Assembly (NCBI GenBank): GCA_036481345.1
Contig: JAZGHU010000064.1
Location: 1-11,309 of the forward strand
Direction of reading: 5' to 3'
DNA from: JAAOYC01 sp036481345
GTDB taxonomy: Archaea; Nanobdellota; Nanobdellia; Woesearchaeales; WJKL01
DNA: 11,309 bases
Part shown: positions 5,768 through 11,309 of the stretch, one piece after another
Position numbering within the stretch: position 1 is the first letter of the stretch
How the letters are laid out: each line of letters starts with the position of its first letter
The notes under the pieces: model-generated
Database searches by the model: none
Seen by the model: only the letters and a program-made list of their open reading frames with translations
What the model was told of the DNA's origin: nothing
Position numbers and translations under genes: made by a program

Positions 5768-8170
5768 ATGAAAAAAATAATATGTTTAATGATGTTGATG
5801 GTTTTGATTAGTTCATTTGTTGAAGCAGTGCCAGTAGTTACAACAGGCGGAGGAGGAGGGGTAAGTCCAACATCTCCTACAATTGACCCTAAAAATAGTA
5901 AGACATGGCCTCCTGGATATTCATTAGTACATGGGGATACAGCTACTGGACCAGGAACTTCTCCAGCATATGATGATAATGAACCATATACTTTTGTTCC
6001 AAGTTCTCTGGCTTCATCTGTTACTGGGTATGTAAGTAATAGTGCAGTAACTACAGTTGGTGGAACATTTATACGTGATGGAAATTCCTGGGAAAGAAAT
6101 AATAATAATGATCAAGTTCAGGAAAGTTATACTGTTTCTGGCAATGGAAATACTGTTTATTATAATTCAGATCCAATTAAAGGATCAACATATACTTCTT
6201 CTTCAGGAACACAAACTATAGCTGATGGATTGGCTTCTTCAGCAAGTTTTGATGGCTCTGGGAATTTAAGAATTGGCGGCAGACCAGGGAGTCTTTCTAC
6301 AGATGGAAAGACTTTTACTTTTTCAGATAATAGAGGAGGATCTGTTGCAAGCAGCGGCCAGACAACCATAGCAACTGATAAAGATGGAGATGTAACAATA
6401 AATTATCCAAATGGAAGAGATTTAGAATTTTCTGGAGCAGTATATGATGCAATAAAAGATGAACTGCCTGAGAATTTTTTCAGTGCAGAATTTGGAGACT
6501 TTCTTAAAGATAATCGACTTACAGATAATCATCTGATTGGATTGGATGCAGAGGGAAATCCTGTTTTTCAAAGAGGAAGTAATTATTATGGTTATGATAA
6601 TGATAAATTCCAGAAATTAGATCCAAAAGATGTTCCTGCAAGAACAACTACTTTTGATGAAATACATGGAGAATTAGTTACAACAACCTATACTATTACT
6701 CCTACAGGTGGAAGAGAAGTAGATAGTATAACAATTGATGGTGTGGAAGTTGATGAACAACTTCTTGATTTGTTTAGACAATATGGAAGAAATGGTATGG
6801 ATATATCTAAAGATGACCAAACAGGAGAAATAACTGCAGTGATTGATCTTGGTGGTGGGGTAAGACATACAACAACTTTCTCAGGAGGCACTGTTTTTAA
6901 GGATGGAGATGTAGAGTCAGGAACAAGAACAACATCAACAACTGAAACACTTTATTTTGATGATAAAGGAGATGAGGTAGATGAAGCTGCGGCAGCAAAG
7001 TATAGTATAGAACAAGAAACAGATAGGACAGATGCAATTTATGGCGGTGGAAATGTAAATGGATATATCGTTACTGATTATTTTAATAGGGGAGATTTTG
7101 TCTTAAATGATGCTGGAACTGCTATGGTGTGGGATGGCCCTCATCGAAGTGCAGATAGAACTTATTATGATGGTGATGGTGATGTTGATTGGTCAAAATC
7201 TTATTTTTACCAAGATACTGATGATGATGGAACATATGATACTTATGTTTCTTATAATGCTGATGGAGATCCTTCCGAAAAAGGGGATTTGACTCCTGAA
7301 GATACTAATGATGATGGTAAGGATGATGGATTGAAAAGAGAAGATCCAGAAGATTTTGATGATAAGGATCCTAAAGATCAAACACTAAAAGATGATGCTG
7401 CAACAGCCCAGGATTATGCATCTGCCAGGGATTTTTTCGATGCACTTGATTATGCTATAGATACATTCTCTGGATTAGGAGGATTTTCAAATCTTTTTGA
7501 TAATTATGAGCAGCAAAGGCAGGATAGATTGGATAAATGGGATAATTTCTTCTGCAGAGATTTCCAAGTTAATGGTTTCCCAATTATGGGGGGAATTGGA
7601 TGTTGGATCAGTGATTTTTGTTCTCATCATTTTGACAAAACTTCAGGCGGTTCTGCAAATGTAATTACACCTGATGGAATGATACAATCGGTTGCTCATG
7701 TTGAAGCTGAAAGAAGCTCTCCAATAACTTATATAGATGATTCAGGAAATGAAGTGACTGAATATCTCTATAAGATAACATGGTTTGTGCAGGCTAATGT
7801 AGACAGTGATGAGGATTATAATAATGATGCTGCATTTAATGTTCAATTAAGAGGAGAAAGAACAGTAAATCTTTACAGTGGAGATATATATGTAGGGGAA
7901 GGAGAATCATCATCAGCTTTAGAAGAATTTGCACTAGTCCAATATACTAATTATTATTATGATAGTATTTGTATAATATTCTCAAATAAATTAAGATTTA
8001 GAGACCCAGTAGAAGGGGATGAAGAAGTAGACCACTTATGCAATGGAATAATTTCAAGTGATTCTAGTGCAAGTAATTATCAGGCATCAGGTGGAGGAGG
8101 AACAAATGCTGGGTCTGGTACAAACGGAACAACTTCATCAGATGGAACAATAGTACAGCTACAGATATAA
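5768..8170 (+). CDS. Large acidic secreted protein C with Ca2+-loop-like repeats, hypothetical
   Basis: This is an 800-residue protein of unknown family. Residues 1-20 are a Sec-type signal peptide (K2, K3, hydrophobic core, likely cut after V-E-A). Residues 23-130 are Gly/Ser/Thr/Asn-rich and of low complexity. Residues ~130-450 are short beta-strand-like segments rich in Gly, Asp, Tyr and Thr with 'D-G-x-G-N' turns, suggesting an elongated beta structure. Residues 468-516 hold four D/N-x-D/N-x-D loops 14-15 residues apart, typical of Ca2+-binding loops in secreted proteins, followed by a very acidic stretch to ~545. Residues ~555-595 look helical, and a C-terminal domain (~590-765) has five cysteines (596, 612, 618, 735, 758), including C-W-I-S-D-F-C. 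The last 30 residues are a polar Ser/Gly/Thr/Asn tail with no membrane anchor, so it is probably released or held by partner proteins. Only 1 nt separates it from the genes before and after, and there is no SD-like site. Function unknown. Confidence 0.9.
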   Translation: MKKIICLMMLMVLISSFVEAVPVVTTGGGGGVSPTSPTIDPKNSKTWPPGYSLVHGDTATGPGTSPAYDDNEPYTFVPSSLASSVTGYVSNSAVTTVGGTFIRDGNSWERNNNNDQVQESYTVSGNGNTVYYNSDPIKGSTYTSSSGTQTIADGLASSASFDGSGNLRIGGRPGSLSTDGKTFTFSDNRGGSVASSGQTTIATDKDGDVTINYPNGRDLEFSGAVYDAIKDELPENFFSAEFGDFLKDNRLTDNHLIGLDAEGNPVFQRGSNYYGYDNDKFQKLDPKDVPARTTTFDEIHGELVTTTYTITPTGGREVDSITIDGVEVDEQLLDLFRQYGRNGMDISKDDQTGEITAVIDLGGGVRHTTTFSGGTVFKDGDVESGTRTTSTTETLYFDDKGDEVDEAAAAKYSIEQETDRTDAIYGGGNVNGYIVTDYFNRGDFVLNDAGTAMVWDGPHRSADRTYYDGDGDVDWSKSYFYQDTDDDGTYDTYVSYNADGDPSEKGDLTPEDTNDDGKDDGLKREDPEDFDDKDPKDQTLKDDAATAQDYASARDFFDALDYAIDTFSGLGGFSNLFDNYEQQRQDRLDKWDNFFCRDFQVNGFPIMGGIGCWISDFCSHHFDKTSGGSANVITPDGMIQSVAHVEAERSSPITYIDDSGNEVTEYLYKITWFVQANVDSDEDYNNDAAFNVQLRGERTVNLYSGDIYVGEGESSSALEEFALVQYTNYYYDSICIIFSNKLRFRDPVEGDEEVDHLCNGIISSDSSASNYQASGGGGTNAGSGTNGTTSSDGTIVQLQI
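7169..7318 (+). repeat. Four Ca2+-loop-like Asp repeats in protein C
   Basis: Residues 468-517 contain DGDGD (468), DTDDD (483), NADGD (497) and DTNDD (512), spaced 15, 14 and 15 residues. The alternating acidic positions match the first part of EF-hand-like, dockerin or thrombospondin type-3 Ca2+ loops. Two of them continue into G and a downstream D (DTDDDGTYD, DTNDDGKDD). Ca2+ binding is inferred from this pattern. Confidence 0.65.
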
Positions 8171-8171
8171 A

Positions 8172-8900
8172 ATGAAACAGCGACTAGTTAATTTTAAGGA
8201 TTCATTCAAGTTTGACATAACTTTCTTAAAGATATTGCTCTATGATATGTTGTTTTATGCAATAGTTGTTCCAACATTGTTTCTTGCAAGTTATTTAATG
8301 ACTTCTTTAATGGGTGGTATCGATCCAAATATACTGACTCAAGAGATGATAGCTGCAAAATCTCCTGCAATACAAGCAGTAGCATCTCAAATGGAATCTG
8401 TATTGGTTGTTGCAGTTATAACAAGCATTTTAACAATATTGATTACATTAGCAGCATGGTCTTTATCAAGAGGATTGATCTATACAAAATTATTAAAGAA
8501 AAAATTGACTAAAAAACTGTTCTTTAAATTTGCAGGCTCAACATTTGTATTGGCAATATTGATTACAAATCTACTATTAGTAACATCAATAGTTTCAAAA
8601 ATAATCTCTCCTTATCTGCTTTATGCAGTAATATTGATAATAACTTATTTTTTGATATTAAATTTTGTAGCTTTAGTAAAAACAAACAAGATCTTCTGCT
8701 CAATAGGAGATGCATTATCAATAGGAACTAAAAAACTTCCAAAATTGATAATTCCATGCATATTGATATTGGTTGTTTTTGCAGTATTGTCTGCATTGAT
8801 TTTGTTAACACCATTAAAATCAACTAAATTAATCCCATTAGTCATCTTTGCATTATTCATGACATGGGCAAGAATATATTTTGTATCAGAACTAAAGTAA
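8172..8900 (+). CDS. Polytopic membrane protein D, about six helices, hypothetical
   Basis: This 242-residue protein is mostly hydrophobic. Membrane segments are visible at about 20-47, 76-99, 116-132, 136-168, 191-213 and 219-236. The N-terminal ~18 residues are basic and amphipathic, and the loop at ~100-115 is strongly basic (K-K-K-L-T-K-K), which by the positive-inside rule is cytoplasmic. A 30-residue loop between helices 1 and 2 (~47-75) contains DPN and is probably outside. I see no catalytic or transport motif and no family I can name, and it does not resemble a TadC/GspF pilus platform in any motif I can detect. It starts 1 nt after the preceding stop and ends 2 nt before the next start. 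As the only polytopic protein among exported ones, it may anchor or assist assembly of the surface proteins, which is inference from context. Confidence 0.88.
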   Translation: MKQRLVNFKDSFKFDITFLKILLYDMLFYAIVVPTLFLASYLMTSLMGGIDPNILTQEMIAAKSPAIQAVASQMESVLVVAVITSILTILITLAAWSLSRGLIYTKLLKKKLTKKLFFKFAGSTFVLAILITNLLLVTSIVSKIISPYLLYAVILIITYFLILNFVALVKTNKIFCSIGDALSIGTKKLPKLIIPCILILVVFAVLSALILLTPLKSTKLIPLVIFALFMTWARIYFVSELK

Positions 8901-8902
8901 AA

Positions 8903-10798
8903 ATGAAACAAAAAAGAGGTCAAATAACTGTTTTTATAATCTTAGGAATAATCATACTACTTTCTATTCTTTTGTTTGTTTATTTTAGAGAAGCAGTAAC
9001 TGTTTTCAAGCCAGAGAGAGTTATTCCTCCTGAACTCGAACCTTTAAATGAGTTTGTAGAGGGATGTCTGAATCAGATTGCAAGAGACGGCATAAATATT
9101 CTAGGTGCAAATGGGGGATTTATCAGGTTTCCTGATGAGATAAGGCTTGATCCTGGAGCTTCATTGAGCAACCCTTTGTTCCCTTCAATAAAAGTTCCAT
9201 TATGGCATCATAGAGGTCAAACACAGATTCCTTCAGAAGCTTATATGGAGGCAGACCTTGCTTTCTATATTGATCAGAACCTTGGTGAATGCCTCAACAA
9301 CTTAGAAGAATTTAGAGAACAATATCAGATAGAAGAATTAGGAGGAAGAGCAACAGAAGTGGTGTTTTCAGATACGGGAGTTGAGATAGTATTAGATTAT
9401 CCTATTGAAGTAACTTCTTTAGTTGAGAATCAGACAACAACACTTCCTGATTTTATAGTATCTGTTCCAATAAGGGTTAGGACAACATATGAACTTGCAA
9501 AAAGAGTTATGGAAGAGGAATTAACAGATAAATTTATTGAACTAAGGACAATTGATTTGATTGCTTTAGATGGAGATATTCCTTATACAAGCATGGAATT
9601 TACATGTACTCCTAAGATTTGGTATCTGTCTGATGTAAAAGAAAAACTTCAAAAAGTGTTATCAGTAAATATGCCTTTAATAAGAGTTGAGAAAACAGAT
9701 TATCCTAAAATACCAAAAGATCAGGAATATATCAAAAATCATTATGTTTGGCAAGTTACTGACTTAAACTATCCAAAAACACATGTAAGCTTTAGTTATG
9801 ATGAAAACTGGCCAATGGATTTGCATGTAAGTCCGAATGAAGGATTATTCTTAAGATCAAATGCTCAGAGAGGATTTGACTTGATGTCTTTCTTCTGTAT
9901 GCATATGTGGCACTTTACTTATGATGTGAAATTCCCTGTAATGACAACAATAACAGATGAAGCTGCAAAGAATCATGAAAGTTTTACATTTAATTTTGCA
10001 TTTGAAACAGGAATCAACCACAATGTTCCTGACAAGACAAGCTTTGGAATAACTACTTTTGATTTTGAACAAAAAGCAAGATCAGAACAATTCTGTGTAG
10101 AAGCTAATCCTTCTACTGTATTGAGAGTGAATACCTTTGAAAATGTCTCAACACCTGATGGAGAGCTTTATGATGAAGTTGATGGAGTCAATGTTTCTTT
10201 CACATGCATCAGATTCAACTGTCCTATTGGACAGACAGAATATAAATTTGGGGGGGCTGTTGCAACATTGACAGCAGATGTTCCTTATTGTGTCAATGGT
10301 GTTGTAAGAGGAGAAAAAGAAGATTATGAAAGCACTTTTAAATTTGTCACAACAGATACTGAAAAAGCAGTAGATCTTTATCTAACTCCGACAATAACAA
10401 AAGATATTGAAGTTGTAAAACACAGAGTATTCAGAGATAAAGTTGATCCAGCTGAACCATTAGACAATGATGAGTCAGCAATAATCACAATCAAAAGAAA
10501 AGGATTTAAGAGTTCAGCAATCTATCCTTCAACAGAAGAAACTTTAGAGTCCTTAAAATTCCTTGGAAACTGGAATTATGAATATCAAGTTGAAATATAT
10601 CTCGCAGATGACAGGACAATCTTAGGAGGATATATGGGAAATTGGACAGTAAGGTGGGGAGATCTAAAAGGAGCAAGAAAATTAAAATTCCATGTTGTTG
10701 AATATCCTTTCCATGCTGATCTTGAAAAACAGTTTGAATATATATTAGAACTTCCAGGAGATACTAAAAAAATACCTGGACCAGAATTTTTAATATGA
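8903..10798 (+). CDS. Class III-signal (pilin-like) anchored surface protein A2, paralogue of A1
   Basis: This 631-residue protein begins M-K-Q-K-R-G-Q-I-T-V-F with a hydrophobic helix at 6-28, the same class III-type N-terminus as the first operon gene, again with Phe rather than Glu at +5. The start at 8903 lies 2 nt after the preceding stop. An upstream in-frame ATG at 8864 would add 13 residues before the signal and overlap the previous gene, so it is rejected. Six cysteines correspond to those of A1: C55, C130, C398, and C435-x4-C440...C463 in a C-P-I-G-Q-T...V-P-Y-C-V-N-G context. Shared blocks also include 'LG..GG', 'DQNL..CL' and 'DYPIEV'. A1's C122/C128 and C644/C649 pairs are absent here. 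N-glycosylation sequons are visible at NQT, NVS (twice) and NWT. A G7 run occurs at 10250-10256. The next gene overlaps by ATGA, as after A1. Exported and membrane-anchored by inference, function unknown. Confidence 0.9.
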   Translation: MKQKRGQITVFIILGIIILLSILLFVYFREAVTVFKPERVIPPELEPLNEFVEGCLNQIARDGINILGANGGFIRFPDEIRLDPGASLSNPLFPSIKVPLWHHRGQTQIPSEAYMEADLAFYIDQNLGECLNNLEEFREQYQIEELGGRATEVVFSDTGVEIVLDYPIEVTSLVENQTTTLPDFIVSVPIRVRTTYELAKRVMEEELTDKFIELRTIDLIALDGDIPYTSMEFTCTPKIWYLSDVKEKLQKVLSVNMPLIRVEKTDYPKIPKDQEYIKNHYVWQVTDLNYPKTHVSFSYDENWPMDLHVSPNEGLFLRSNAQRGFDLMSFFCMHMWHFTYDVKFPVMTTITDEAAKNHESFTFNFAFETGINHNVPDKTSFGITTFDFEQKARSEQFCVEANPSTVLRVNTFENVSTPDGELYDEVDGVNVSFTCIRFNCPIGQTEYKFGGAVATLTADVPYCVNGVVRGEKEDYESTFKFVTTDTEKAVDLYLTPTITKDIEVVKHRVFRDKVDPAEPLDNDESAIITIKRKGFKSSAIYPSTEETLESLKFLGNWNYEYQVEIYLADDRTILGGYMGNWTVRWGDLKGARKLKFHVVEYPFHADLEKQFEYILELPGDTKKIPGPEFLI

Positions 10799-11309
10799 AA
10801 ACATCAATGAAACTAATAACAGTATTTATGATTCAGATACTTATAGCTATGCCAATTGCTTTATCCCAAGATGATAATGGAACAGTGTCTGGGTCTGTAA
10901 TCAATGTTGAACTCCCAGAATATTCTAATCAAGCAAGGATTGATGTATCAGGAACAACAGAACCAAATACAAGGATAAGATTAATATTAAACGGAGCTCC
11001 AATCAGAAATTTTATTGGAAGTCCAGACGGAATATTTAGTTTTCCATCAGTTGATCTAGATACCCTTTCTCCGAATATACTTAAATTTGAAGCAACTGAT
11101 GCAGCAGGAGGATTTGTTGAAAGGACTTTCACAGTAACTGTTGACCTAGATGATCCTGTGATAAATCTTGTTCTGCCTGCAGCAACAGGATATACTACTT
11201 TTGGATTAACAGGAACAGTATCAGAAGAATCTTTTGTTGAAATATATAATAATGAAGATCTTAAGTATGGAGATACTGTGACTGCTATTGCTTATAATAT
11301 GACTTTGAC
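10795..11309 (+). CDS. Secreted Ig-like domain protein B2 (partial, 3' end outside window)
   Basis: ATG at 10795 overlaps the preceding stop as ATGA, and the frame is open for 171 codons to the window edge. An in-frame ATG four codons later (10807) is an alternative. Residues 1-24 are a signal peptide (M-K-T-S-M-K-L..., likely cut after A-L-S) whose core F-M-I-Q-I-L-I-A-M-P resembles that of the B1 protein (F-M-I-L-I-I-L-A-M-P). Residues ~36-117 form one bacterial-type Ig-like domain: 'V-S-G-T-T-E-P-N-T', an 'N-G-A-P' turn, 'P-D-G-I-F-S-F', 'L-K-F-E-A-T-D-A-A-G'. A linker 'D-L-D-D-P-V-I' then starts a second domain ('L-T-G-T-V-S-E'). No cysteine occurs in the visible part, unlike B1. The place in the operon mirrors B1 directly after A1. 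Probably a long adhesin-like surface protein; its C-terminus is needed to see whether it shares B1's Cys-rich domain. Confidence 0.85.
   Translation, partial: MKTSMKLITVFMIQILIAMPIALSQDDNGTVSGSVINVELPEYSNQARIDVSGTTEPNTRIRLILNGAPIRNFIGSPDGIFSFPSVDLDTLSPNILKFEATDAAGGFVERTFTVTVDLDDPVINLVLPAATGYTTFGLTGTVSEESFVEIYNNEDLKYGDTVTAIAYNMTL

Noticed and set aside
6120..7100. RHS/YD-repeat toxin reading of protein C
   Set aside because: Gly/Asp/Tyr-rich strands are suggestive, but no regular YD repeats, RHS core motif or C-terminal toxin domain is visible.
7107..7292. Plus-strand Met/Ile/Leu-rich frame of 61 codons inside gene C
   Set aside because: It is the shifted reading of the GAT-rich Asp repeats; hydrophobicity is a by-product of ATG/ATT codons from GAT runs.
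7169..7318. Dockerin domain in protein C
   Set aside because: The Asp loops are only ~15 residues apart with no helix between them as dockerins require, and no cohesin is seen nearby.
8864..8902. Upstream ATG start for A2
   Set aside because: It would overlap the end of the membrane-protein gene and put 13 residues before the class III signal, moving the K-R-G|Q site away from the N-terminus; the paralogue supports 8903.
1..11309. CRISPR array, tRNA/rRNA, insertion sequence, terminator
   Set aside because: No direct DNA repeats with spacers, cloverleaf-like sequences, transposase frames or inverted ends were seen; coding is almost continuous and the operon's end lies outside the window.

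Overview
The window looks like a piece of a small-celled archaeal genome, most likely a DPANN lineage of the Woesearchaeota/Pacearchaeota kind. The reasons are strongly AT-rich DNA with AGA/AGG arginine and ATA isoleucine codons, archaeal TATA boxes preceded by BRE-like GAAA, and two proteins with a class III (archaeal pilin-type) N-terminus of the form K-R-G|Q-I-T followed by a long hydrophobic helix. The lineage is an inference; no rRNA or other marker gene is present.

Layout: a divergent promoter region (413-544) separates a minus-strand gene that runs off the left edge (1-412, a small single-pass membrane protein) from a plus-strand operon that fills the rest and runs off the right edge. 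The operon holds six genes: (A1) a class III-signal anchored, cysteine-containing surface protein, 545-2692; (B1) a 1025-residue secreted protein with tandem Ig-like domains and a cysteine-rich C-terminal domain, 2689-5766; (C) an 800-residue secreted protein with a short array of Ca2+-loop-like repeats, 5768-8170; (D) a membrane protein with about six helices, 8172-8900; (A2) a full-length paralogue of A1, 8903-10798; (B2) the start of another secreted Ig-like protein, 10795-11309+. The junctions are ATGA overlap, 1 nt, 1 nt, 2 nt and ATGA overlap, so the genes are almost certainly co-transcribed and translationally coupled.

The most interesting reading is a cell-surface system built from a repeated two-gene module (class III-anchored protein followed by a secreted Ig-like protein, each pair joined by an ATGA overlap), with one multispanning membrane protein and one large acidic secreted protein between the copies. 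All five large products are exported or anchored and carry extracytoplasmic cysteines. A cell-envelope or host-contact complex fits this, but the function is inference; no enzyme, ATPase or known pilus machinery lies in the window. No tRNA, rRNA, CRISPR array, mobile element or terminator was found.
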